From Panicum virgatum (Eukaryota; Streptophyta; Magnoliopsida; Poales; Poaceae), in NCBI RefSeq assembly GCF_016808335.1, contig NC_053139.1:14929819-14993818 (forward strand): a DNA stretch of 64,000 bases. The letters are read 5' to 3'. Shown here piece by piece: positions 12,015 to 23,090 of this stretch. Under the pieces are notes generated by a model. That model was given only the letters and a program-made list of their open reading frames with translations. It was not told where the DNA came from and did not search any database. The stretch's first letter is position 1. Each line of letters begins with the position of its first letter. A program made the translations under genes and the position numbers.

Positions 12015-13093
12015 TGTCGTGGTGTGGCAAACCACAGCCGGGTGGCGGAATACACCCGCCTAAGCCCAGAGGGTGAGTACTCGGGGGTTAGCTATCGACT
12101 AGTTCGATCTCGTTCAAGAACACGATGAACACAGCCAGTTAGAGTGGTTCGGGCCGCCGGAGCGTAATACCATACGTCCACTGTGTGTTGTATTACTTGA
12201 GTCTGGGTTAGCCTGGAGCTGAGTCCAGTGTGTGTCTGAGTGTGCTCTAGCGTGCTTTTTTGTGTGCTCTAGTGTACAGCGAGCGCCTCCCTTTTATATC
12301 TCAAGGAAGGCGCATACATGGCCGTTGGGTCCCCGACAGATGGGCCCATCGATGTAGAACAAAATAACGTACTGCTCATACATTATGGCATCGCAGGCGA
12401 AGGAGATCTCTCTCCTGGATTTCCTTGCCTGCTCCTGGAATCCCCTGTTCAGCGTGTCCAGGTGCTGTCTTGTCGGGACGGCGCCAGGCGTAACAAGCGG
12501 CGTCGCCTGCCACGTAGCTGAACGGGCTGCGTAGCTTGCGGCGTAGGAGGCATGATGAAATAGAGCCGTGCCGTCATATCCAATTAATGCGGCAGACGGC
12601 TCTGCGCTGGTGCGGTGCAGGCGGCTGCACTGTGTACCTCGGTAATACGCAATCTACAGTGAGGTCTGACAAGGTCTGGCCCGCGAGCCGCGGCGGCAGA
12701 TCACGCCTCAACCCCCCGCATTGAATGCGGTGGGTGGGCGAGCCTTTCAGCGAAAGACTCGCGCCTGCGCCCACGGAACACATGGTGGCTCCGGACGCCC
12801 CCCCTCCCCGGTGGTATGTTAGCTCTACGCGCATGGGAAGTCCGGACGGGCGTGAGGAGGTTCCAGACCCCTATGAGAGGTCCGGGATCTCGGTGGCTGG
12901 CTCGGAGCTTCCTTTCCTCGGGGACACGTGGCGTCTCCGGACCCGTCCCAGAGCGGGGAGCGGATCCGGAGCCGTTGGCCCGGTGAGGTAAGAGCCTGAC
13001 CTGTGGCCCCCGGTTGCTCTGCCTTTTACCGCGTAGTTTCAGATGACTATGCGGGTCCTGCCTTGCTGCAGTAGAAGCGGGTATCCTGCTACA
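12015..13093 (-). repeat. 5' LTR of element A (1079 bp)
   Basis: On the minus strand it begins TGTAGCAGG at 13093 and ends ACCACGACA at 12015, directly before the primer-binding site. A TATA-like GATATAAAAG lies at 12300-12291 (minus) and is the likely core promoter for the element RNA. The five bases outside are GGGTA (13094-13098). There is no second LTR to compare, so no age can be estimated. Confidence 0.85.
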
Positions 13094-14541
13094 GGGTACC
13101 GACAAGAAGGATGCAGAGAATTGTGTGGCCTACCAGCTGGTTCTGGGCAACTGACCCGTTTACGACAGCTAGGTTTGTTTGTTATAGGAGACAGTATTAT
13201 GCTTGCAAGGATCTCTGAGCTTGAAAATCTTGACAAGTTAAATGGTGAATTAGGAATTAAAAAATTAAAAATGTGAAGGATCCAGGTGATGCAGAAAAGG
13301 TTCGTTTGAAGGAAAAGAATGGCATACATCAATTGTCATTGGATTGGTACTCAAAGTCAAAGGGCGAACGGGATTTTGTTGAAGTAAGAACAGAAGAAGA
13401 GTTATTATCAGATATGGAGAAGGACCTGCATTTGCTCAACTTTCTTGAACCACCTTCAGAAATTAAGGTGCTGAGAATTAGCGGTTATCGGGGTTTGCAG
13501 TTGCCAAATTGGATGATGAAAATGGATATGGTAAATCTGAGCAACCCACCTCGATTCTCCCATCTGACTAAGCTAGTGCTGGAAAACCTACCGAACTTGG
13601 TGGAGTTGCTTACTACCACAACCGGTTTAGCAAATGGGGATGAAGAAGATGAAGTAAAATACTATTTCCCTCACCTTTCTATTCTGGAAATAAGTGATTG
13701 CCCGAACTTGAATGTGAAGCCATACTTTTCACCGTCTTTGCGGAGTTTAACATTGGAAGGAAGCAATGAGCAGTTGATGTTCTTCCATCCGCATCATGCT
13801 CATGCCGATGAGTCTTCCTCTTGCTCCTGTATTGTGGATGTGAGGTGTCCTGAGCTCACGGCACTAAAACTTCGTCGAGTGGTAGGATCATCATCTGGTT
13901 GGGAGGTGCTGCAGCAACTCACTTGTCTTCGTAGTTTGGAAATCTCTGGGTGCAACGACCTGAGGCAATTGCCTGAGAGCATGCGGGGCCTCACCAACCT
14001 CCGTAGACTGCAGCTGCAACATTGCAATAATCTTTGCATGATGCCAGAGTGGCTTGGGGAACTGCAGTCTCTGGAGGCTTTGTTTATTCAGTGTCTCCCA
14101 TCAATGTCCTTCCTCCCTGACTCAATACAGCACCTCACATCCCTCCAAAGCCTCACGATAAGTCACTGCAATGCCTTCCACCAGCTGCCTGAGCAACTCG
14201 GGGAACTCTGCTCTCTCAGTGAACTTCAAATATTGAGCTTACCTGCCCTGACTTACCTTCCCGACAGCATGCAGCGCCTCACCTCACTTCGACTTCTCAA
14301 CTTGTATCATTGTAATGCGTTGACCCAGCTTCCAGAGTGGCTAGGTGAACTCTCCGCACTTCGACAATTCTGGATCCAGGACTGCCCTGGCCTTACATCC
14401 TTGCCCCACTCCATGCGACGCCTTACCACACTAGAGGCATTGATGATAAGAAGCTGTCCCGAGCTGGTTAGGCGTTGCAAGGAAGGAGTGGGTGAGGATT
14501 GGCACCTTGTCTCCCATATTCCAGATTTGGATCTGCAGTAA
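13094..14541 (+). pseudogene. NLR (CC-NB-LRR type) resistance gene fragment, LRR region only
   Basis: The sequence starts directly at the LTR edge of element A, with the LRR-proximal segment (GQLTRLRQLGLFVIGD, ISELENLDKLNGELGIK). It continues through DPGDAEKVRLKEKNGI and a series of ~23-residue leucine-rich repeats of the LPESMRGLTNLRRLQLQ type, ending GVGEDWHLVSHIPDLDLQ at a TAA. This tail is typical of grass CNL proteins, whose LRR senses effectors or modified host targets. The CC and NB-ARC domains (P-loop, GLPL, MHD) are absent because the 5' part was removed on the element-A side. There is also a one-base deletion in the A-run near 13262-13271: KKLK is followed by M-stop in one frame, while NVKDPGD-like sequence continues in the next. 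The frame then stays open for 422 codons, so the LRR decayed little after the break. Confidence 0.92.
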
Positions 14542-15060
14542 TAGTGGGCTTCAGGATCAGCACATCATTCTACGGCAGACAAGTATGGCCAGGTGAGACA
14601 ATTTTTTTATTTTAATCCCTGGCACGCGCATGCAAAGTACCATCTTTTCCGAGAAACATGTACACATTTTATTAGCTTCCTAGAATCACACACTACAGTT
14701 ATGGGTAAATGATTATAAGTTCCCTTTGTTTCTCAGAAAATCGAATTACATGGAAAGCAGTTGTTCCGATGCTACAAACTGGGCAATGTTTTGCCGGGAA
14801 TCAAGCTTGGAATTGATGGAAACATACATTGCGTGTTTGTGGAGCTGACCGGGCGATATAATGGCAGATGCAATCCACCGTTGATATGCCTCTGAAGAAT
14901 ATCAAGACCGTTAGCTGGGAGGGATGTTGGAGGGTTCACAAGGCAAAGCGGTTCGAAGAGCAGGGATGTTGGAAGCTTTTCAGTTTTATAGGCAGTACGT
15001 GCATGTTCGCTGGTACCGTTTTCTGTCTCGATCTCCTGTGTACTGTGTACAGCTAGTGCA
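14542..15060 (+). other. Probable 3' UTR of the NLR gene, with a candidate intron
   Basis: Downstream of the stop, a GTGAGA donor at about 14593 and a polypyrimidine-rich TTTCTCAG acceptor at about 14738 could bound a 3' UTR intron. No polyadenylation signal was chosen with confidence. Confidence 0.4.
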
Positions 15061-15318
15061 GCTGTCCTTTGAAATCATGTTATTCGTATATACTGAGTAA
15101 GTTTGTAATATTGGTTTGTGATGGCTCACTATCTGACCGGAGATGTGGCTTTACCACGATCGTTTGTTTATATCACTTCAACTATGCCACATTAATTGTA
15201 CATCAGGGCGTGCTCTCTTCATCCATAAATATTTGGGATTTTTTTACATTGATTTAAGTCAGATGAAAAAGAGACATGTACGTTTTGTGGACTGGTTTTG
15301 ATTAATGCAGGCCATTAA

Positions 15319-15535
15319 GGGTATGCATGGTTGCATGAACCAAATAGTGATGTATGAGATGATATGGTGTGGTTGCATCAATTTGTCTGAACCACACGGT
15401 TCACTCTACTAGTACAAAATTAATATTAGGTGGGATAATCTCATCCTAGACGATTTGGTTCTATTCACCCATCCAAACATGCATGTTGAACCATTCCATA
15501 CAAGAACCAAATGGTTCAAACAACCAAACACATCC
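15319..15535. mobile_element. Tourist-like (PIF/Harbinger) MITE, 217 bp
   Basis: Imperfect terminal inverted repeats of about 28 bp: GGGTATGCATGGTTGCATGA at the left, and GGATGTGTTTGGTTGTTTGA when the right end is reverse complemented. A TAA lies on both sides (15316-15318 and 15536-15538), the target duplication typical of PIF/Harbinger MITEs. No coding capacity. Confidence 0.82.
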
Positions 15536-15538
15536 TAA

Positions 15539-16156
15539 GTTCATGGGATTAATTGTTAAATTTGATTAAGTTAGATCCGTTGAGAACTTAGAATACTTAT
15601 ATTGGTGGATAAATTGTAAATCCCAGAAACCTTATATTTATGGAGGGGGAGTACAAGACAACGAGCCGATAGAGTGCTTGTGTGTTTGTGAGCATTTCCA
15701 AACAAAGAAAAAAAACAAAACAGTTTCGTGGGAAACAATGGTGGGCAGCATGAGCTGTCTTGGACCGGCCCAAGCATAGTCTCGGAGGCCTGTTAGTGCC
15801 TGACTGACAAGGCCCATTCTGACCACAGGGCCGCTCCCCGAAACCACCTCGACGCCTCGCGTGGCGGCATCGATCGGCGACGGGTGGTGGCGGCGGCAGC
15901 CGGGGCTCCGGCTGTCGGGTCGTCGCTAGACTGGGGCATGCGCAATTGGGCTGGGCATCCGGGAGGAACCGATCCGATTGGTTCGGTTCCGCGGTTCTCA
16001 CGGAAGTTGGGTTCCTAGAAAATAGGAACCGATCAGTTTTTTTCATAAATCGAGCAAATTCAGTTTCGGCTAGTTTGGTTCAGTTCCGGTTCTAATCGAA
16101 GGAACTAAACTTTCAGGACCAAGACTTAGACGATGGGAGCAGGCGAAAGGGCAAGA
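15539..16156. other. Intergenic, no gene recognised
   Basis: Contains several copies of a GGTTCGGTTCCG / GAACCGATC type word between 15960 and 16110, and short open frames with no domain. The last five bases (CAAGA) would be one side of the target duplication of B1; the other side is lost. Confidence 0.4.
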
Positions 16157-16548
16157 TGTCAGACCCGGGGCAGTGGGACTGCTCATAGGTGTGGAATATT
16201 CTAGAGTAAGGGATAGCGCATGGATGTACCTTACCTCTATTGTAACTACTCGTACTGCAGTAGGACTAGTTGATGTACATGGAAACTAACCGACATTCTT
16301 GGAGTAGGACTCTAGTAGTACTCGGCTAGTACTTTCCATATAATCCTGTCCCCCAGTCTATATAAGGGCGGGCAGGGACCCCTCCAAAACTTCGAACAAC
16401 ACACAAACAACCACGCAGGACGTAGGGTATTACGCTCTGGCGGTCTGAACTTGTCTAAATCTTTGTGTTTCTTGATCTTGGCGAGTCCCTGTCTACAATC
16501 AATCTCCTCGGGGTATACTTCGGAGAGCTTGGCGGTAAAACACCGACA
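16157..16548 (+). repeat. 5' LTR of B1 (392 bp)
   Basis: Begins TGTCAGACCCGGGG and ends ACACCGACA, two bases before the primer-binding site. A TATA box (CTATATAAGG) lies at 16358-16367. It is similar to the inverse of the B2 LTRs. Confidence 0.87.
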
Positions 16549-16550
16549 GC

Positions 16551-16570
16551 TGGCGCGCCATGTAGGGGGC
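16551..16570 (+). other. Primer-binding site of B1
   Basis: TGGCGCGCCATGTAGGGGGC, two bases after the LTR end, very like the site in element A. Confidence 0.75.
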
Positions 16571-16597
16571 TTCGCCAACGATCATCGGAAGAATTCG

Positions 16598-17670
16598 ATG
16601 GCCTCCTTCGACTTCGACGTCCCAGCAATCAAAGCAGGCACCACCTTTGTCTTCGGCTCATGGGTCTGCATCGCCAACGGGTCAGGTGGCTTCGACAATC
16701 ATCTGGCCAACACCATGAGCATGGAGGCCCCTCGGCAAGAGCGACTTGACGATACTATTTCTGCCGAATTCTTGCTGCCTGAACTCGCCGACGAGATCAA
16801 AAAATTATCCCTCTCAGATTCGTCTTCAACTCGTCAGGCACCATTCGGAGTAGATTCAATCTACTCCGACTCCACCCAGCCGCAGCTACCGCTGGGATTA
16901 CGGAACACAATTGCGACGTATGCAACAATCATACGTTGCAAATTCAACCGAAGGATCATTGATCAGGAGGCCACCGCTTGTCGGGAGGCACCCGTTTTCG
17001 ATTCCTACCTCGACTCGGACAACGATTTCCATCCAAAATCCGCCATATACCCGAGTCTGACTATTTCCGCAACTTCAGAAAATCGAGCCGTGTACTGGAA
17101 GGGCTTTGAGCCGACCATACTACTCGACAATGCCCATCTCGTCGCCTGCCTTCGGGACCTACCCAACCAAGTGAGCAGGCCACTCTCACCTATAGGGGAA
17201 GAAAGAACGGCCGATATCATTTTGGTCGATTACAGCACTACTCACTCAACACCTCATCCCCAGGTGTATGTCTCTCTCCGGGAAGAAAGCAATGACCTCG
17301 GTTCACAAGCTGAACGATATGCCAATGAAGGTCTAAATCAAATCTCTGATGACGAGCTCTCTGTGAATGCTCCACAGAACGAGACACAGCAAGACAAGGA
17401 TAACTGATGTTGGAGAAACCGTCGCTGCGTTATTCGTAAAAGGAATGCCACTGCTCAAGCTCAACAAGCACCCGCGGAAGCATACGGTCCGCATAACTTA
17501 CAACAAGAGTTCTATGAGGCCGGTGGTCCCGTATTTGGCAGCCCGATAGTCAACTTAGCTGAAGCTGCCATATTGATGCAAGGTTTACCCGATACACCGG
17601 AAGTCCGTCGAATGCAACACCTCACCAGACAGGCCCTCCATCAAATCGATAGACAGAACCCGGTCCCTTC
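16598..17670 (+). pseudogene. B1 gag, N-terminal part, interrupted by B2
   Basis: The start MASFDFDVPAIKAGTTFVFG is chosen because the B2 gag has the matching start MASFEFSFPVIDAGTTFVF. The region is acidic and Ser/Asp-rich. A TGA at 17405-17407 interrupts the frame where Arg is likely; the same frame then continues (NLAEAAILMQGLPDTPEV) to the B2 insertion at 17670 and resumes at 30313. This N-terminal extension of Tat gag proteins has no assigned enzymatic role. Confidence 0.82.
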
Positions 17671-17812
17671 TGTCGGTGTTTTACCGTTGGGTTCTTCGAG
17701 GGGTATTCCGGGGAGAGTGGTTATGAGTAGGGACTCGCCGAGATCAGAACGCGGTGGTGCAAGGAACACAAGGATTTAGACAGGTTCAGGCCGCCAGAGT
17801 GTAATACCCTAC

Positions 17813-19302
17813 TGTAAGGATCACCGGGGTGTCCGACCCTAGAGGGGGAGGGGGTGAATAGGGTCGCTAATCGCTTTCTATCCTAGGGCTCAAACTACTT
17901 GCATAAGATAAACCTAACACGTCCTATACATGCTAGTTATGACTAAGGTTTATCTTTGCTACTCTCTACTTACCCCAAAATACTTGCAACCTATAGCCAA
18001 TCCTAAATAAATTAACTAGGAAAGTAAAGGCACGCAAGATAAAGTAAATGTGGAAACGTAATATGGTAAGTAAAGAGGTAAGTGCAAGAGGGATGCAAAC
18101 TCCCGAGTAGACACTGTCATGTAACGTGATTCGGCACAAACGCCTACGTCCACGGGACACCGAGGCTCTTCCGATCACCGTCTTGCACTACGCCACCAAG
18201 GCGATGCCGGCAAGCAAAGGCAAGTGCCCACAAGACACCGAGTCTCGTGCACCGCCACCGTCTCTCTCGGTCACCCGGCCAAAATCCACTACGGAGCTTC
18301 TCCACCAAGGAGGGGGTCTCCTCTTTCCCCGCAAAAAGTGTCGTTGCCACTCCACACCAAGTCGGAGGGTCACACGACGGATCACAAGGATTGCTTGCCG
18401 CAGCAAGACTTCTCTCAAGGGAGCTCTCGCAAGAACTAATCCCTATTACAAGCACTAAGCACTCTCACAAGTGTGCTTAAGCCTATATGATGTACAATGA
18501 AGCTCTAAGGTGGTTGGAGATGATCTTTGGCTCTTGTATACTTCCTTGGTCTCCAGCCCTCTCAAATGAGCCGTGGGGTGGCATATATATAGCCTACACA
18601 CCCCAAACTAGTTGTTAGAAAAAGGCTGACAAAAAGTGCTATCACCGGTTAAACCGATGCTCCCGTTTTTGTCATCACTGGTTTAACCGGTGAGTGCATT
18701 TTCCAACTAGCCGTTATACTTCAACGGCTTCTTCAATCGACTGACGTAATCAACCGATGCAGCGTCGGTTTAACCGGTGAGTGTAGTTGCTGAAAAACTA
18801 ACTCTCTGGACAACTGCACCGACGTTTCACCAATATCTAGCGTCGGTTCATCCGGTGTATAGATTTTGCCTCAGCTGCTGAGTTCATTGCACCGACGTAT
18901 TCAACTTTTCTGGCGTCGGTTCAACCGGTGTTACCAAAACTCCCAGACGTGCTCCAAGTCAATGCACCGACATATGTAATTTTCTTAGCGTCGGTTTAAC
19001 CGGTGATACTAAAATATCTCCGTCTTGATTGTTTTGACTTGGTTTCTTCACGGACTCTTCAATCTTCGAATCCTTTAGACCGAAGAGCTTTCAGGGCGCT
19101 GCCCTGAGACCCGCGAGGAGCGGAACCCCCGTTGGGGCGGCCCTTCGGGCCTAGCTACGCCTATCTTCTCTTTATCATCACTTGAACCTAAAAGCCTGAG
19201 AATGGTCATCTTAACAATCACATTAGTCCAAGTGTTGTGTTGTCTATATCAATCACCAAAACATTATATTGAAATATGGCATGAGAGGCCATTTTCGCTA
19301 CA
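17813..19302. mobile_element. Solo LTR C (1490 bp) inside the B2 3' LTR
   Basis: Begins TGTAAGGATCACC and ends TTTTCGCTACA, with a perfect CCTAC duplication at 17808-17812 and 19303-19307. TG...CA ends, a 5-bp duplication and no coding content indicate a solo LTR left by recombination between two LTRs, or a small non-autonomous element. The sequence near 17830 with a run of G after CCCTAGAG recurs widely in grass LTRs as far as I recall. Transcription direction was not decided; a TATATATA stretch lies near 18585. Confidence 0.85.
18817..19005. repeat. Three 41-bp hairpin-like units inside solo LTR C
   Basis: Units at 18817-18857, 18890-18930 and 18965-19005 are each exactly 41 bp, spaced 73 and 75 bp. 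Each starts CACCGACG or CACCGACA, and has AGCGTCGGTT or GGCGTCGGTT in the middle and ends CCGGTG. The arms CACCGACG and CGTCGGT can pair. Looser relatives (TTTAACCGGTGAGTG) occur at about 18680 and 18765. Confidence 0.8.
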
Positions 19303-20175
19303 CCTACGTCCTGTGTGGTGGTTTCTATTCCCTCAGGTATTGTTCAATGTTTTGGAGGGGTCCCTGCTCGCCCTTATATAGTCTGGGGGAACAGGGTTAC
19401 ATGGCAAGTCCTAGCCGAGTACGTTTAGAATCCTACTCCGAGTGGGTCGGGTAGTTTCCTTGTACTTTGGCTAGTTCTACTGCTATACGAGTAGTTACAT
19501 TAGAGGTAGGGCGTACCCATACAGTACTCCCTACTCTAGAATATTCCACGCCCGTGAACAGTCTTGCTGCCCCGGGTCTGACAAGCCCCCGAGCTCTTCG
19601 TAGTTGAGTTCTGTAGGCATCGAGTGTTTCTGAAGACGATCATCGAGTGCCTTCGGATGCTTTTGGATTTCGTTGCTCAGGCTTGGAGTCTTTCGAGCGC
19701 TTCGAGTAGTCTTCCGAGTACTTTCCTAGCTGCATCGAGGCTATGAGGTGCTCTTGGCCCCGAATCTCTTCTTCTGATATGGTGCGCGATGTACTCGCGC
19801 TTTATATGGAGTAGCTCCCGAGCCTTAGGTTGAACCAAAGGATCAGGCTGAGGGTCATTTTTGTCTTCGGGATTGTTTTTGAAAAAAGTTGGCCATTTAT
19901 GACGCCTATCTTGCAGCCCCCGAGCTTTTACTTGAAATCCCTCGATTTAGGGTTAAGGTTCCCAAATCGAGGCGTTCTTTGTGACCTTCGGTTTTCCTAA
20001 TATTCCCAGAAGTGCCATTGTCCTATTTATTTAACTGCAGAGATCGGATCTGTGTTTTCATCTTCTCTTGCCTCCGGTCATTTCCTTAGCAATCTATGTT
20101 AGGCTTTGTCTTCTATCTTCCTTTGATTTCTCAGCTCCAAAGCATATGCATGAGAAGAGGCGTGTGACCTTCCGC

Positions 20176-22538
20176 ATGGCGCCGAAGAAGTCCAAGTGCC
20201 AAATGTCCGAGAAGGAGGCGACTATGGCTGTTGGGTGGAAGAAGAATAAGTTGTCTGAAGCTGCGATCTCATCTCTTGTTAGCCGTCGTCTTTTGCAATC
20301 CAGGACTTTGATCCAGTTGCAGCCGGCCGAGGGTCATGGGAGGCTATTTGAAAAAACTTCTGAAATTTTTCTTTTCAAGGCCTTTATTGAGCGTGGCCTT
20401 GCCATTCCCGCTTGCGACTTTTTGCGGGGTCTTCTTTTCTTGGTATTCAGCTTCATCACTTAACCCCTGACTCGATCCTGCATATAGCTATTTTTGTTCA
20501 GCTATGTGAGGCGTTTCTTGGGATTCATCCCCATTTTAATCTTTTCAAGTCTCTTTTCCTTGAATCCGTATCTCAATCTTAGGAATATTGCCAGGGTGGG
20601 GGTGCTGATCTCCAGTTTCATCCTGGCATGGCGAAGAAGTATATCCCATATTCTCCGCGCCGTCAGATTGGGGATTGGAAAGCGGAGTGGTTTTATATCA
20701 ATAACCATGCTCTTGCTCTTCCGGAGAGGGCTCCTGGACCTCTGAAGCCGCGTCACTAGTGGTGTGTGCCTGCTGGTAATGCTGATCAGGTGGGGGAGCT
20801 TCTGAAGCGGATTGCTAGGCTACGAAGGGAGGGGGTGACTGGGGCTACAGTTGTCTCGTCCTGGTTTAGGAGGCAGGTTCAGCCCTTGCAGTGCCGCAGT
20901 CATCTTGGATTCGAGTATGCGGGATTGCGCGATCCCTCTCGGTTTTCTTCGGAGAAGACTGGTCGAGATGACTCTATGGTGCTTTTTTATAACCTCTTTG
21001 AGGGTGTTACTTCCATGCCTAAGCTTTCGGATTTATTTCGTGCGAGTAATCCTCCGAAACAGGTAAGGTTCTCTGTCATCGAGTTCTTTTCTGAACTATC
21101 CTTTTGTGCTTTGGCTAACTCTCGGTCCTTTGTAGGATGATTTGTTGGTCTATCAGAGTGATCCTCCGTTGCCAGAGGTTCATCGATCGAGCCATATGAT
21201 GCCTAGCGCTCATTTGCAGCCTCATCATTATCGGCCGGATTTGGATCCAACTATTTCGGAGACTGTCGAGTTCTGACTCCGATGATCGTGCTACCATTGC
21301 AGACTTGATGAAGGGTAAGACGGGAGGAGTGGAACTTTTGGCTCGTGAGGGGAGTCTGGGACCCGAAGCCGGCATTAGTTGTTCCAAGAAGCCGAGGACA
21401 ACTGTGTGGAATAGAAGGGCTAGCGACGATGTCAGGTAACCAGTCGGGTGGTTTTTGTCTCACTCTTGGTTTTTGCTGCCTGACATCTTTGCCTCTGATT
21501 TCAGCCCTGGTCCTGTGCCTAAGCATAGGCGAGTGGTTGAGGAGAGGGCTTCTGCTGCTGCTGCTCCTTCTGATGTGGCAGAGTCTTCGAGGAGGGCTGG
21601 TGGGGCGGGATCGCAGTCTCCGGAGGACATTCCAGTTGGTGAGCACATCGTTCCTCCTTATAATGGTTCAAAGGTTCTTCCAGTTGCTCGACTACTTCAC
21701 GCGGGTAAGACAACAGGTGTCTCGCCAGATGCTGAGGAGGTGGAAGAGTCGAGTGATAGCCTGCTGGAGGAGATTAGGGCATCTCCTCCTCTCTTTGAAT
21801 GTGATCATGGCGAGCAGCTTGAGGATGATCCACAGTTGACGGCTGGAAACATGAAGAAGTTCCAGGCCGTTGTGTGGGAATTCACCAAGTTCTCTTTGGT
21901 AACTACTTTTGTCGAGTACTTTTTCCTTGTGTGAAATTTTTCTGTATACTGATTGTGTTGCTGCAGCAAATGTCGAACTTGTCATATCTGAAGTCTCAGA
22001 AGCTGAATTCGACTGAGGCGGATCGCCAGAAGATCACTCTGTTAGAGGCGGAGAATGCTGCTTTGAAGAAAGACAAAGCCGCGCTCGAGCATAGGGTCAG
22101 GATGCTGAAGGAGGTGATCCAGAAAAACTGAGGTGACCTCTTGATCTGTGTTCTGAGGTTTTCCTTTTTGGTTATACTGGTGCTTACGTCCTTTTTGTTG
22201 TGGCTGCAGACGGTACTGAAGAGCACCTGAAGGAGTTGCAGGAGCTTCGGGTGGCGGCTTAGACTGTGGTCGAGTCCGTAGGTTCTGCCAAGGAGTCTGA
22301 TGGCAGTTTGGCTGATCGGCTGCAGAAGGTTCCTCAGAAGTTTGCCGAGTACTTGGCAGAAGCTTCTAGGAATTGTGTGGCGCAGGCCCTTGGTCTTGTC
22401 AATTCATACTGGCCTTGGGCCAAGATAGGTGTCCTTGGCGATGGCATGTGTTCGACTTGTGACCATGACCAATTTGTCAAGTTTGTAGAGGAGGCAGAAC
22501 CTATGGCTGACCAAATTGTAAAGTTGATAGATCAGTAG
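20176..22538 (+). pseudogene. Antisense intron-containing gene of B2 (gypsy-type aORF), broken
   Basis: Plus-strand gene between integrase and the 3' LTR, antisense to gag-pol. Start MAPKKSKCQMSEKEAT at 20176. Exon 1 (20176-21062) carries the conserved 'putative gypsy type transposon' domain (compare Pfam PF04195): FLRGLL, IQLHHLTPDSILHIAIFVQLCEAFLGI, WKAEWFYINN. Four candidate GT-AG introns of 68-77 bp lie at 21063-21135, 21436-21504, 21899-21966 and 22133-22209. Each join restores one continuous frame, for example KFSL then QMSNLSYL. Exon 4 is a coiled coil (KITLLEAENAALKKDKAALEHRV); the last exon ends QIVKLIDQ at 22538. Breaks: frameshifts near 20440, 20580-20610 and 21270; TAG near 20757; TGA at about 22130; TAG at about 22261. 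The protein's function is not established. Confidence 0.78.
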
Positions 22539-22717
22539 GATGTACTGTATCTTCTTCTTTGGCATGTAAATATGACTTTTTGGTCAATGAGTTGGTGGGT
22601 TCTTTTTGTAAGAACTTTTCTTGATTGACCGTCTTGTGTGGATGTAGAGATCGTGTCTCTTCCTTAATTTCCATCTTGTGGATGAGTAACTCTTCTTGAG
22701 ATGTTGTCTCTTTTCGA

Positions 22718-23052
22718 GTCGAGTACCGTAGTAGTCGATAGTTATTATCTTATGGACGTGAAGGTCCTCTTGGGAGATAGGGAGCTTGTCCCATCCGAAA
22801 GTCGAATACCGAAGTAGTTGATCAATTGTCGTCTCGTGGACGATGGAATTCTCTTGGGAAATAGGGAACTTGTCCCATCTGCATGTCGAGTACCAAAGTA
22901 GTCAATCAATTGTCATCTCGTGGATGATGGAATCCTCTTGGGAAATAGGGTACTTGTCCCATCCGCATGTCAAGTACCGAAGTAGTCGATCAATTGTCAT
23001 CTCGTGGACGATGGAATCCTCTTGGGAAATAGGGAACTTGTCCCATCCAAAA
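22718..23052. repeat. 84-bp tandem array in the B2 3' spacer (4 copies)
   Basis: Units begin with GTCGAGTACC or a variant at 22718, 22801, 22885, 22969 and (partial) 23053, a period of 83-84 bp. Shared inner words are CTCTTGGGAAATAGGGAACT and TGTCCCATCC. Because 84 is a multiple of three, one frame stays open through part of the array, but I see no sign it is a gene. Confidence 0.92.
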
Positions 23053-23090
23053 GTCGAGTACCAGGGTAGTCGATAGGTTGGTGGAGGTGC

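Larger units (their letters stand above)
3148..13093 (-). mobile_element. Element A: Tat-lineage Ty3/Gypsy retrotransposon, 3' LTR lost
   Basis: A minus-strand element with, in order, 5' LTR (13093-12015), primer-binding site, gag-protease, reverse transcriptase, RNase H, integrase, a 3' spacer, and an antisense ORF on the plus strand. The order protease-RT-RNase H-integrase is Gypsy. An extra antisense ORF between integrase and the 3' LTR is a known trait of the Tat lineage (for example Grande, Retand and RIRE2). The 3' LTR is absent. The 5 bases outside the 5' LTR are GGGTA, but the matching duplication on the left cannot be found. The right flank is NLR gene sequence, so the element inserted in or beside that gene and a later deletion removed the left side. 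At least six in-frame stops and one frameshift make it inactive. Confidence 0.88.
17671..19583 (-). repeat. 3' LTR of B2, split by solo LTR C
   Basis: Plus-strand ends are TGTCGGTGTTTTACCG and CCCCGGGTCTGACA. The LTR is continuous with its partner at 29890-30307 except for the insertion at 17813-19302 and its 5-bp duplication. Confidence 0.92.

Noticed and set aside
18126..18480. Overlapping frames on both strands in solo LTR C
   Set aside because: LTR sequence; mutually overlapping frames with no domain.
22843..23076. Open frame with a 28-residue repeat (WEIGNLSHP type)
   Set aside because: It is a translation of the 84-bp tandem array; the unit length is a multiple of three, so it stays open by chance.
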